Shown: piece by piece, positions 52,801 through 64,000 of the stretch
Layout of the letters: every line of letters begins with the position of its first letter
Numbering within the stretch: the first letter of the stretch is position 1
Origin: Gorsachius magnificus
Lineage: Eukaryota > Chordata > Aves > Pelecaniformes > Ardeidae
DNA: 64,000 nucleotides
Assembly: GCA_034008185.1 (NCBI GenBank)
Contig: CM067081.1
Location: forward strand, 108,261,265-108,325,264
Direction: 5' to 3'
The notes under the pieces: model-generated
What the model was told of the DNA's origin: nothing
The model's database searches: none
The model's input: the letters and a program-made list of their open reading frames with translations, nothing else
Made by a program: the position numbers and the translations under genes

Positions 52801-54056
52801 AAATTTAATAGGGGAATTTTGTAAATATTTCAGACCAGATGTTGAAGAGCCAACTCATTTTACACGTATTAAACACTGTAAAAGCCTATTTTTACAATGT
52901 TAAAATGTCACAATGGCCTATTTCAAATTGAATAAAATTATTCAGATAAACCTTTCATCCATGAGATTGTATATAGCAAGAAATCATTTAATATAATGTA
53001 CATTAAGCTTGCATTCAAAAGTCTCTCACCTGTCTGGGTCATTTATTTTAAAGATAGAAGTCTGAACATTTCCATCTCCAGGGATTTTTTTGCCCTTTTA
53101 TACTTCTTGGATTACAATTCTAAGTAACCTTTTATTGCCAATCTACACAGGTGAAGGTTAATTTTGAGAGATACAGTATTACTTTAAATAAAGGTTTTCT
53201 ATACAGTTTGAACATATTCTGCTGGGAGAGGTTGGCCTTGTAGATAACAGCTATAATTTCATTTTCTAAAATCCTTGTATTATAATCAGGGATAAATAAA
53301 TAAAGGTAGACTATTCCAATGAACCAGCAATTTGCCTGCTGTAGTTACAGCTGGCTGGGATTCACGTTTGCCTGATATATTCCCACAGGTGGTTTGTCAC
53401 TGCTTGAGCAGAGACTGCTTTGGAGTAATAAATGTGTAACTAGTATGTTGGTTGGAATTAGATAAATTCTAATTCATATGCTCTGGGAAAAAATTTGTAA
53501 AGTCAAATTTTGGGGTAAACCAATTCATTGTAACTGGAGAAAACAGCAAAGGAACTTTGTATATGTTCCACCCATATACATTTTTATATCCATTCATTCA
53601 TCTTCCACATCCATTCAAGACAATTGTGCCTACAATGGTACCTGCTTAATTTCAATGAGTTACTGTAATGCTTAAAGCCAAAATAAAAAATATATTTACC
53701 TTTTGTACCTGTTAACAGGTCTACAGTAATATGGTTTAGTTATTTCCTGTACGGTTGAATAAGTGTATTCAGGGAGATGGTGTTGGACTCTCTCTCAGGA
53801 TCCTTGAGAGAGTCTGAAATAAAGAGGAGCATTTAATACCTTATCATAGAATGAATTTCAATTTTGTCTATTCTTGCTTTTAGAAGTAGAGATTCCCACA
53901 TAGGAGACAAATAAGAACTACTCTGCAAGGTCCAGTCAAATTTCCACTGGGGCTATTAATCAGTCTTCAACAGTGACCAAGTGCCAGGAAATGTTTAAGA
54001 AACAAGAAGAACATAAAGGAATTATTGCCATGGGAATCCACTCCTTTCTACAGTTT
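49816..54056. other. AT-rich unique-looking DNA
   Basis: There is no gene. At about 50050-50120 the words CATCCCATGGTAATGAATTA resemble, from memory, a very old amniote interspersed repeat, but I cannot confirm it. Short A and T runs occur at 51711-51720, 52430-52439 and 52482-52494. Confidence 0.5.
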
Positions 54057-55282
54057 GTTATCTGATAGCCTTCTATGATGACATGACCGGTTGAGTAGAT
54101 GAGGGGAGAGCAGTGGATGTTGTCTACCCTGACTTCAGCAGGACTTTTGACACTGTCTCCCATAACATCCTCATAGGGAATCTCAGGAAGTGTGTGTTGG
54201 ATGAGTGGACAGTGAGGTGGATTGGGAACTGGCTGAATGGCAGGGCTCAGAGGGTTCTGATTGGCAGCACAGAGTCCAGTTGGAGGCCGGTAGTTAAGTG
54301 GAGTTCCCCAGGGCTCAGTACTCGGCCCAGTCTTGTTCAACTTGCTCATCAATGACCTGGACGAGGGGACAGAGTGTACCCTCAGCAAGTTCGCTGATGA
54401 CACAAAACTGGGAGGAGTGGCTGATATGCCAGAAGGCTGCGCTGCCATTCAGTGGGACCTGGACAGGCTGGAGAGTTGGGCGGAGAGGAACGTGATGAAG
54501 TTCAACAAGGGCAAGTGTCAAGTGCTGCACCTGGGGAGGTTGAACCCCATGCACTAGTACAGGCTGGGGGCTGACCTGCTGGAAAGCAGCTCTGCTGAGA
54601 GGGACCTGGGAGTCCTGGTGGATGACAAGCTCACCATGAGCCAGCAGTGTGCCCTTGTTGCCAAGGCAGCCAATGGTATTCTGGGGTGCTTTAAGAGGAG
54701 TGTGGCCAGCAGGTCGAAGGAGGTTATCCTCCCCCTCTACTCTGCCCCAGTGAGAACCCACCTGGAGTACTGTGTCCAGTTCTGGGCTCCCCAGTTCAAG
54801 AAAGATGAGGAACTGCTAGAAAGAGTCCAGAGGAGGGCAACAAAGATGATGAGGGGACTGGAGCATCTCCCCTACGAGGAAGGGCTGAGAGAGTTGGGCT
54901 TGTTTAGCCTGAAGAAGAGAAGACTGAGAGGGGACCTCATCAACACATACAAATATCTTAAGGGTGGAAGTCACAAGGACAGAGCCAGACTCTTTGCAGT
55001 GGTGCCCCGTGACAGGACAAGAGGCAATGGGTACAAACTGAGACATAAGAGGTTTCAGTTGAATATACGGAAAAAGTTCTTTACTTTGAGGGTGACTGAG
55101 CACTGGAACAGGCTGCCCAGGGGGGTTGTGGAGTCTCCTTCTCTGGAGATATTCAAAGCCCTCCTGGACAATGTCCTGTGCAACCTGCTCTAGGTGAGCC
55201 TGCTTTAGCAGGAGGGTTGGACTAGATGATCTCCCGAGGTCCCTTCTAATCCTTGCCAATCTGTGATTCTGTGATTCTGTGA
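54057..55282 (+). mobile_element. CR1 LINE, 3' half, best-preserved copy
   Basis: This 1.23-kb plus-strand CR1 is truncated at the codons for SFYDDMT. It covers the RT palm, thumb and C-terminal domain, then a 3' UTR (CAGGAGGGTTGGACTAGATG) and a tail of three ATTCTGTG-like units (55265-55282). The coding part is almost open. Its 3' end pairs with the copy at 42826. The low number of disabling changes suggests it is among the younger CR1 insertions here. Confidence 0.95.
54113..55193 (+). pseudogene. CR1 ORF2 remnant with intact FADD
   Basis: The first block (54113-54295) has DVVYPDFSRTFDTVSHNIL, with the first catalytic motif changed (YPDFS for YLDFS, RTF for KAF). Near 54295 a one-base shift moves the frame. 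From there [15 protein letters not shown] leads into FADDTKLGG, with both catalytic Asp kept. The frame then runs to the normal stop at 55193 with a single TAG at 54555-54557, apparently from CAG of the H-Q-YRLG segment. Other recognisable parts are [39 protein letters not shown] and [18 protein letters not shown]. One shift and one stop are the only clear lesions, but the endonuclease and RT fingers are missing. Confidence 0.93.
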
Positions 55283-55912
55283 TCTATCAACCAGGTAAGA
55301 CAGATTCATGTCCATACCTTTACATTTAATAACTAGTAATGAAACTATTTTCTTTGATTTTCTTTAAAACTTCACACTTCACTTTTCAATAGGTTTATTT
55401 AACTGGATACAATTAACTGAGAAATATTTTACTGTAAAGAAGTTTTTATGCTATAAGAAAAAGAGAAAAATCCTTTTTCTGTTCACATGCTTCCAGACAT
55501 TCAAATGGAGATGCCTTCAGTCAGTATTCTAAATATTCTTCCCAGAATGATGATAAATTAATCAGGATTAGAATAAGTAGGCTTCTAAGAAAAGCTTCTT
55601 TGAAAGCAACTGGAAGCAAGAACATATGATATTCATAAACTGTGTTTTGCAGAGATGGTACATATATGAGAATTGAAGAAGCAGGGAAGTACCAAAGGAA
55701 GCATTTTTCCTGGGGCAAGACAACTTTGAAAATATTAATATGCAGCCAGATAAATTTTGCCAAACTAATACCAGTTTGGTGTTGGAACAGAGTATTTCTT
55801 GATCTGAGCCTGAGAGACATAGCTTGATGCGAGGTCATGACTGGAAAGTCTAGCTCTCAGGAGGCAAAAGAGTTTGGTGAAAATCATCAGAGGCTCCTGG
55901 GGTCTGGGATGC
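55283..55912. other. AT-rich unique-looking DNA
   Basis: I see no gene or repeat family. A 105-codon minus-strand frame (55521-55838) has no domain. Confidence 0.6.
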
Positions 55913-56498
55913 TGTGCTGGTTTTGGCTGGGATAGAGTTAATTTTCTCCACAGTAGCTAGTATGGGTCTATGTTTTAGATTTGGGCTGAAAGCAGTGTTG
56001 ATAATACAAGGATGGTTTCGTTACTGCTGAGTAGAGCTTATAGAGCATCAAGGCCTTTCCTGCTTCTCACACCACCCCACCAGCAAGTAGGCTGGGGGTG
56101 CACAAGAAGCTAGGAGGGGACACAACTGGGACAACTGACCCTAACTGACTGAAGGGATGGTCCATACCATATGACATCATGTCAGCATATAAAGCTGGGA
56201 GAAGAAGGAGGAAGTGACATTTAGAGTTATGATGTTTTGTCTTCCAAGTAACCATTATTTGTGATGGAGCCCTGCTTCCCTGGAGATGGCTGAACACCCG
56301 CCTGCCAATGAAAGTAGTGAATGAATTCATTGTTTCTTTGCTTGTGTGGGCAGCTTTTGCTTTACCTGTTAAACTGTCTTTCTCTCAGCCCATGAATTTT
56401 CCCACTTTTGCCCTTCCAATTCTCTCCTCAACCCACCAGGGAGGAGTGAGAGTGGCTGTGTGTGGTGGTTAGTTGCTGGCCAGGGTTAAACCACAACA
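55913..56498 (+). mobile_element. Solo LTR, variant subfamily B of the ERVL-like family
   Basis: This 586-bp LTR starts TGTGCTGGTTTTGGCTGGG and ends TTAAACCACAACA. Its middle (TATGACATCATG, then AGTAACCATTA and GAGCCCTGCTTCCCTGGAG) matches the minus-strand copy at 5350 and not the other four, so these two define a variant. The usual ATTAAA has become GTTAAA near 56367. The flanks GATGC and GAGGA agree at only 3 of 5 positions, so the target duplication is doubtful. No internal sequence remains. Confidence 0.85.
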
Positions 56499-58487
56499 GA
56501 GGATCAGGGAGGTAAAAAAAAAATCACATTCATTTTTAGAAAGAAGGAAATAAGGAGTAAGGTATCTCTGCTTTTCATTTAGTTCCACATAAGGAAACAA
56601 GTGTTCTCTATTTTTCTATAGCAAAGAACGAGCAAAAGGTAATGGTGAAACTTTTCAAGGAGAAGTGGAGGTATTGCTGCAAAATAAATTTAAATATTGA
56701 TGTAGCATGGAAATGACAGAGAAATGGAAGAAAAATCCAAGACAGTAGTTACAGCTTTGCCATGATATAGTGTATTTTGATAAGACTTTACCGAGCTATT
56801 ACAAGACAGATGTCAAGCATTAGATTGGTCTTTCCAGTCCAATTTGCGGCAGTATAAACCCATGACAGGCTTGTGTTCTCACTTTATATTTGATCATATA
56901 GGAGGTGAGGCTACAGTACAGCTGGATTCCTTCTTTTCCTGGGGAAAAAAACCCCAACCATATACTTTGTATATGCTCAGATGTGGCATTTTCGCCCCAC
57001 AAGAATCGATACATTTTATGTAGCCTTTTTTGTCACCTCGGATGCTCTTCCTATTATGTAAGCTACCTCTCTTTTTTTTTTTTTAGATTCCACTGTACTC
57101 TGCCATCTGCAGCTTTTCTTTTAAATTGTTCCTTTAGTCTTATTGTTAAAGATGTACATCAAAGCTAGAGTTGTAAAACTGACTAAGCAAGAACAATAGA
57201 AAAGCTTGTGTTCAATTAAGATGCAGATTCCAGATTGCTGCATTGCTTGAAAACTAATGTTTCTCTTTTATAGTGGTACTTCTTATTGAATGGAAAAAAT
57301 ACTATCTTAATTACATTTCCAGAACATCTAATTTTTAAAAGGAACAAGCGCTTACCGAGGAAACAAATTCAAATGATTTAAAGATGTTACTTGATATAAA
57401 CGATAGATAAGATTTTCCCCTACCACATCAGACCTCTTAGCAATTTAAGAAGAACATTCTCTTTAACACTGAAGGCAGAAATGCCTTACAAAGCTGAGAA
57501 ATTTGAAATCATAAAATTCTGATATGATCAGCAGAGGTTTTTGGGGGTAGAGGTGTGATCAAATGCATCAAGTATAGTTATTTAGTCACTGGCTGAGAAG
57601 AAGATTCAAGAGTATATTTTTATACTTACAGAGAGCAAGAGACTTAAAGCCCTTCAAACTGAAGGAAATATTTTGTACTGAAGATAGGAAAAACACAGGT
57701 GAGCAGAGATTTGGCTCTAAGTGATTGCATCAAGATTATGTACTAGGTGAAGAGTCCAGAAATGTATTTGACAGTGAAATAAAACTCACACTTCTTCCCT
57801 TTTATTCATGTCAATATGTAAGATGAATTAGAAGATGGGAGGTGAACAGCTGATGACAGATTTTGTGAGCTTCTTCAGTACCTTCAGGGATTATTTGTGA
57901 TTTAACCTATTCAATCTAGGAATGCAGCTGCCCCATAAAAAGACTGCATTTGCTGGGACAATAATTTGTACTCAGGATATTACTTCTGTAACAAACTTAA
58001 TGAAGTTTGAACAAGATACCTTTTCCTCAATAACAGAATTCAACCCTTACAACCTTCATGCATCTGTGCACTAACGTGTAGGTGTTGGCATCATCTGCTG
58101 TTCCTTCCCCAAAGGCAGAATGAAGTTAAATTGGTTAAGGGAAATTTATTTTTTCCTGTAAAGATTATCCTTATAAAGAATAATTCAATTTCAATACTTT
58201 ATTAATCAGTGGACTAGAATGCTAAACAAACACAAACAGGATTGCTATATATATGCATGAATGTTGTGTGTATATACAAACAGTACAGGAAAGTATTATT
58301 TTACAATAAGAATATTAATTTGGTACTGAAAGTACAAGTGTATTATTAGACTTTTATACTAAATCTCTTCTGTACATATGAACAAAGAGACATTAACATT
58401 GCAGACTCTTCTTTCCTTGCCACTTTATCAGATTTTTAGCTTTAACAGAGAACTGAATGAAAATACATATCAAATAGCTAGATCCTA
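56499..58487. other. AT-rich unique-looking DNA
   Basis: There is no recognised gene or repeat. A T-run followed by AG (57071-57086) looks like a splice acceptor, but the frame after it (to 57168) has no recognisable protein. Confidence 0.6.
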
Positions 58488-59006
58488 TGTGTTGAGTACT
58501 GAGTCCAGCTCTGGAGTCCTCAGCACAGGAAAAACATGGACCTGTTTGGAATGGGTCCATAGGAGGCCCACAAAAATGAGGTCTGGAGCACCTCTCCTAT
58601 GAGGAAAGGCTGAGAGAGTTGGGGTTGTTCAGCCTGGAGAAAAGAAGGCTGCAGGGAGACTTTATTGCAGAATTTCAATACTTAAAGGGGGCTTATAAGA
58701 AAGATGGGGATAGTAGGGCCTGTAGTGATAGAACAAGGGGTAGTGGCTTTAAACTAAAAGATGGTAGATTTAGACTAAGTAGAAGGAAGAAATTTTTCAT
58801 AATGAGGGTGGTGAGACACTGGCACAGATTGCCCAGAGAGGTGGTAGATGCCCCATCTCTGAAAACATTCAAGGTCAGATTGCATGGGGCTCTGAGCAAC
58901 CTGATCTAGTTGAAGATGTCCCTGCTTACTGCAGGGGTGTTGGACTAGATGACCTTTAAAGGTCCCTTCCAACCCCAAACTATTCTATGATTCTATGATT
59001 CCATGA
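58488..59006 (+). mobile_element. CR1 LINE 3' end
   Basis: This CR1 of about 519 bp starts in the codons normally giving [10 protein letters not shown] (here TACTGAGTCCAGCTCTGG, with a TGA). It keeps the C-terminal domain open from 58619 to 58909: [36 protein letters not shown] and [19 protein letters not shown], with the stop after LSNLI. The 3' UTR (GTTGGACTAGATGACCTTT) and the ATTCTATG tail follow. A degenerate tail of GAGTCTATGAGTCTA type runs on to about 59030. By its C-terminus it belongs with the copy at 25989. Confidence 0.94.
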
Positions 59007-60470
59007 GTCTGAGAGTCTATGAGTCTACGATATAGACGTTAGTACTTTATTCATTAGATAAATTTAACCACAGTACCTCCAACATCCTAAAGAAAAAGAG
59101 TAAGATTGTCATTTCTGTTAAAACTGTTTGATACAAAGGAAGGTGGGAAACACAAAAGGAAATGCTAGTCAAAAAGTGTGACAAAACTATGACTGCCTAT
59201 GTAAAGTATGGAAAACATGGGCAACAGAAGCTCTCTGGACTTTGGTCTCTCAGCTACTGCATTGTCAGCTAGAAGGCGTAATTGTATGCAGACTCTACTT
59301 AATCTCTTCAGTTGCTGGAAAGAGTTAGAACTGTTATGCTTTGAGGATGATACACAAGCATCCCTATCTTCATGACACAGGATTTCTGACAGGGTGAAAC
59401 AAATGTGGTGCAGACAGGAGTTTACCCGTTAAACAGCAGGAGTCTTGAAAACATACATAAGTAAGAAAATTTTAAAAGTTTGAAACAAACACACCTCCTT
59501 GCCCTGAGGCAAAACCTCGACTCTTTCATCCTCCATCATATTCAATTGTCTGTTATAAAACAGGCAGTTCACAACTTGGCCACATATTGAGACTACTTTA
59601 ATAAATGTAAAAAGCTGTTTGTCCCACACATTCCCTTGTAAACAGTAGAATTATCATCAACCATAATTAAAGTAAATAAAATAATAAAAATAAAAAATAA
59701 GACAGATTAAACTTGGAAACTTTACATAACAACAGTTACATTATACAAACAACTCCTAAAATGTTCTTAATCTTGAGAAAATTACTAGAAATCTTAATTT
59801 GAAGCAGAAATACCTCTGCTACTTATACTGTAAAGAGGGAAAACACTACATAAAAGATGGGGGAAGGGAACTCAAAATTCTGAAATTGAATAATAATTTT
59901 GCTCAGATTAACTTCAATGTATAAAACTGAACCAAGATAAATGAGTTTATAATTAATACTGCTGGCTAAGAAAAGAATGAAACATTTGCATCTTGCTTTC
60001 CTTTCTATTTTCATTCTGTGACACATCTAATATACAACTCAATTAATTAATTAAATATATTTGGAAAATAACACAGTATTATTGACATCTTTCTATAAAC
60101 AATGAATATTTGATTATTCTAACACAATAACTTCTAGTATAAAAATTGCTCGTGCAATTACATTATATAATCTATTATGTATAAAGTATAATCTTGCTCT
60201 GTTCAATGCAAACAAATGAAAAATCGGCATACTTAACTGAAGTGTGCTGATGTTGAATTTTTTGATTGTTTGATGATAAGTATCTGAATAGTAACCTTGT
60301 ACCTGTACCTCATCTAAATTGTGTTCATCAATTATTCAGTTTGAATCTTTCCCTGGTTGCAAGAGTTGAGTGTTCTATGAGAGAATTCCTTAAATTAAGA
60401 AATTTAGCCAGCATCTACAGATCAAATTCCTCAGAAGCGTAGGTAAATTCAGGTACTATCTAGCCTATTT
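59007..60470. other. AT-rich unique-looking DNA
   Basis: I see no gene or repeat family in it. Confidence 0.6.
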
Positions 60471-60680
60471 GGAATCATAGAGTATCTTGAGTTGGAAAGG
60501 ACCCGTAAGGACCATTGAGTTCAACACTCTGCTTCTCAGGGGACTAACAAATCTAAACCATATGACTAAGTGTCATCCAGCAGCTCTTTGAACTCTGACA
60601 GGCTTCACTCACTGTCCCTAAAACTGATCCCTGGGCAACCCCACTGTTGACTGGCCACCAGGCTGATGTAACACCATCAA
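60471..60680 (-). mobile_element. CR1 3' end joined to an RT segment by internal deletion
   Basis: On the plus strand GGAATCATAGAGTATCTTGAG and GGAAAGGACC mark a diverged CR1 3' end on the minus strand. After a short diverged middle part it passes into ACTGATCCCTGGGCAACCCC and GACTGGCCACCAGG, which matches the RT region seen at about 80-120 of this window. The two are normally about 900 bp apart, so the copy has a large internal deletion or is a chimera. It has no coding capacity. Confidence 0.7.
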
Positions 60681-61677
60681 GATATATATTTTGACTTCAA
60701 GAATTCAAGGAAAGGGGTGAAAATAAAAAATTTTAAAAAAGGTTTGACTCCTAATAACGTATACCATTACTTCTATGCTGTCTTATATGATTGAATTCAA
60801 TGAAGTTATTTCAGTCATGTTAGCATAAACTCCTAGTGAGGCCCAAGGAGTTATTCATCCTCACTTTTTGATTTCTTATCTGCCTTTTTTAAATCCAGGA
60901 GATTCTTCTATACAGACCAAATTCCAGATTCTTTTTATCGACACTTTAATATTTCTAATGACTTTATATGATAATGAAATAACACTTTACACCTGTCTAA
61001 AGAATTTTCGAAAAGAAGGAATAAAGACCCATTTTAGAACAGCTAGGCTTTGAACATACATCTATGCATATTTACAATCCCTGAAATTTCCACAGGTCAA
61101 AGTCTCCTTTTGACTGTGCACACCTCTGAGAAAAACAATATTACTTCTTCATCTTATCTCTCCCCCAGTTGAAGAAAATTGTCCTTTATCATCAATTATG
61201 ATATGACATAAACATCCTGTTTATTATTCAATGGAGTTTCTGTGTTTCAATTAAGCAGTATTTAACTGTTTGATTAACACAAAGTATTGTCATAGTGAAC
61301 ACTGAGCACTGTAACATCATCCAACAGAAATGGTTTACTGAAATCAATCTGAGCTAAGCCCAGGAGCCAGAAAGTACTACAACATGCAGTTTCATCCCTG
61401 TTAGAATCTAAGTAATTGCACCGTGAAACTAAATAGAAATTATGTCTTTCCATTTCTATCTTCCAGTATAGCATGAAAAAGAGGAGGGAAGGGAGAAAAA
61501 TGTTCAGCCAGCATTTCATGGGTATCTTCACCAATTACAAATGTACTCAGCTTGTGAACTTATAATAATCATATTTAAGCATATGTGCATATATGTATAT
61601 GTGAGAGAATGTATGTTCATCACAGTATGTACTAATGTTGCAATGAGTACATACATGTCAGTGCAGCTCCATGAATT
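60681..61677. other. AT-rich unique-looking DNA
   Basis: I see no gene or repeat family. An alternating TATG/CATA-rich patch at about 61575-61602 is low complexity. Confidence 0.6.
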
Positions 61678-61804
61678 TCATAGAATCATAGAATGTTTTG
61701 GCTTGGAAGGGACCCCTAGAGGTCATCTAGTCCAACCCCCCTGCAGTGAGCAGGGACACAGCTAACTAGATCAGGTTGCTCAGAGCCCCATCCAACCTGG
61801 TCTT
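61678..61804 (-). mobile_element. Very short CR1 3' end
   Basis: This is a 127-bp minus-strand CR1 tail: TCATAGAATCATAGAATG, GGAAGGGACCCCTAGAGG and CAGGTTGCTCAGAGCCCC, ending in the codons of the ORF2 C-terminus. It matches the 3' end of the copy at 25989 with few differences and is 5'-truncated at about 61804. Confidence 0.94.
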
Positions 61805-64000
61805 TACACCAGCTTTGCCATAAAATCATACCTATTCATTTACCTGTACTATCTGGGCATATATGTGAAATAATTATGACTCATATGCAAATTATCTAAT
61901 GCCTAGATAACTGATTTTAGCTTGTGAACTGTGCGATGTTTTAAAGAAAATGTACGTTTATCAGTGGAACTAGAAACCAAACCTGGATGTTGAACTACTC
62001 TGATAGGTCAAAGGAATTACCAAGATTTTTGAATTTACTGAAGCCTAAGACATTTCAGGAGTTACAAAAATGGTGTTAACTGTTGTCTGTAAAAACTTTG
62101 TTCATCAGGTGTACAGAATCAAAAGCATATGCACTAATATCCCCTTCCCTCTGTATGGAATTTTTTAGTCTGATGTCACATTATGATGCCTTATATTAGC
62201 AGCATTAAAAAATATTTGAACAAGAAATGTTTTTAAATCTTACTAATGTCACCAACTGATTACAAGTTAATTATATTCTTTCAGCCAAAATATAATATTT
62301 AGAATAGAAGGATACATTTTTTTGCCTTGAAGCTCTAGGAATGGCAGCAATCTTATTTAAGGAAAATTCATTTTCCAATAATCAAGCAAATCTTAACTCA
62401 GCCTCTCCGAGGCAGTAGAGTAACCTGCTTGTCATCCTCCCAGCTGTTCTCACAAAAAACCTGACTTGCAGCTTTGCCACAATGCACTGATGGCTGTGCA
62501 CTATAATCTACTGCACAGGAGAACGCTGAAGACTGCATGCCTTGACTTTTGATTTCAGGCAGTAAAAAGCCTGAGATCCTGCTGTCAGTTATAGTTCATC
62601 TCTTTGGCTGTATATTTATTTTTTCTTCTTCTTTTCTTTCTTTTCTTTTACATATAAGAAATTAACATAAAAACAGATGCAGAGGAAGGAAAATTCTGCA
62701 AAATCAGGTTGGATTTGACAAAAAATTTTCATCCAGAAAAGGAGAAAGAAGGACAAATTTTGAGAGGATACATTTTTTTTCATCAAAAGAGTTCTGTTTC
62801 ATTTCAGCTCAAAAAAACTGGCATTCTTTCTCCTCCCTCCAGAGTGTTTGTCTCTGACTATTAAACCAAAAAAAAAAAAAAAAAAAAAAGCATTGCTTTT
62901 CCACTTTTAATGCTAGGAATATCTGTATAGATAGCAGTTGAAAGAATGAGATAGTACCCCATTTTATGATCTGAGTGAGCTCCATAATACCTGAGCCAAA
63001 CAATTCAAATTTTCTAACATTCAAGCAATATCTTTTTGACACAAAGTGTCAAGGACACATTGATGTTATGGCTTTCTGGTGAATTTTATGAACATACTAA
63101 AGACAAACATTCTACATTTAGTAGCTTTAGAACTGTTGTGGAATACTAATGCTTTAGATTTTTCTTATAGTAGATAGTTCCATAGTAGACTAATTTTTTG
63201 CTTTACATAGATATGGTTATATTTGAGATTATCCAATGCTGCATCAACATTTCTACATCAAATCTGTTACAAGTAGATATTGCAGGATGTTAGTGAAGTC
63301 CTTTCTGTGTAATGGCCTCAGTCAGTCCTACAGTGAAGGATTACAGTCACTGCAGCTCTGCCAGCTCACCTTGTTTCTACAGAAAGGTGGTAACAGCTCA
63401 TGCACCAACATCCAAGGCTTCAATATCTTGTGACTTCAGTGGAAAATGTATAAAAACTCAGAATCCAACAAGCTCTGACAGCTGGAGTAGTTTTGCAAGA
63501 AAACTCAGGACATTGTGAGCTCTCAACCTGTTTGAGTCAAGTAAGTTTCTTAAAACACAAGTTTAGTAGACAGAACAAGGCAAGAAACTGAAATGCTCAG
63601 AGCACGTTATCAAATTGCAATGGCTCAGTGAGGAACAGAAATAATATGCAGTGAAGAAATTCCTATAGAAATTCTCCTTGCAGTATAAAAATGAAGGAAA
63701 ACATCTAAAAGGGCTTTAAGAAACAATGCAGTAATCTAAAGCTTTTAGTACCTCACAGAAGTCAAGTCCCTTTTTCCAAATCATGGGAATCACTGAACCC
63801 CCAAAAGAGATCCTATCGTATAAGAGAAAGTATCATAAACAGAACAGTGTTGAGGCATTATAAATGAAGGTGTAACTAAGTGTAACTTAGCATAGTAGCA
63901 AAAAGCCACACTGAAATAGACATTATTTGCTTAATTTTCGTCCTGAGTCAGACATTTACAGTGCATAAAGTATCTAGTATAATACAATATTTCAGGGTTT
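61805..64000. other. AT-rich unique-looking DNA to the window end
   Basis: No gene or repeat family is recognised. It contains a CT-rich simple patch (62621-62650) and an A22 run (62868-62889). Short frames near 63236-63518 have no domain. Confidence 0.6.
62868..62889. repeat. A22 homopolymer
   Basis: There are twenty-two A on the plus strand, after TTAAACC. No source element is recognised next to it. Confidence 0.88.

Noticed and set aside
57060..57168. T-run plus AG resembling a splice acceptor followed by an open frame
   Set aside because: The peptide has no recognisable features and there is no donor that I trust.
1..64000. CRISPR array, tRNA/rRNA genes, bacterial operons or phage modules
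   Set aside because: There are no regular spaced direct repeats, no cloverleaf or rRNA words that I recognise, and no dense coding. The repeat content is avian.

Overview
The window looks like AT-rich, gene-poor nuclear DNA from a bird, either an intergenic desert or part of a very large intron. Two kinds of evidence point to a bird. There are many CR1 LINE fragments with CR1-type reverse-transcriptase codons and the CR1 3' tail of short ATTCTGTG / ATTCTATG repeats. There is also a family of solo LTRs starting TGTCCTGGTTT and ending TTAAACCACRACA, which I recall as common in avian genomes (memory, not a search). I see no bacterial operon, plasmid, CRISPR array, tRNA or rRNA gene.

Layout. 1-1288: 5'-truncated CR1 (minus) cut by the window edge inside its catalytic FADD codons. 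3231-3833, 5350-5916 and 7221-7739: three solo LTRs. 9604-10548: a GC-rich LTR of a different family (minus). 11610-12166: solo LTR (minus). 12167-25347: 13 kb of mostly unique AT-rich sequence holding the only host exon-like feature I can defend (about 19593-19815, minus). 25348-25948 and 25989-27003: a solo LTR (minus) and, 40 bp later, a CR1 (minus). 27004-31974: unique sequence. 31975-35190: the longest CR1 (plus), with an ORF1 remnant and large internal deletions. 35191-42825: unique sequence. 42826-43158: CR1 3' end. 43159-54056: unique sequence with one unexplained GC-rich island (49300-49802). 54057-55282: well-preserved CR1 3' half. 55913-56498: solo LTR. 58488-59006, 60471-60680 and 61678-61804: short CR1 pieces. 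The rest is unique sequence.

No set of genes here works together. All coding capacity that I recognise comes from dead CR1 ORF2 copies. Every LTR is solo, so no provirus is present. LTR ends were fixed by the TG...CA termini and flanking 5-bp duplications: exact in three copies, one mismatch in two, unclear in two. CR1 ends are approximate, judged from where CR1-like sequence stops. I found no convincing undescribed system. The best leads are the isolated exon candidate, the GC island ending in T13A13, and the subfamily and tandem-unit variation within the LTR family.
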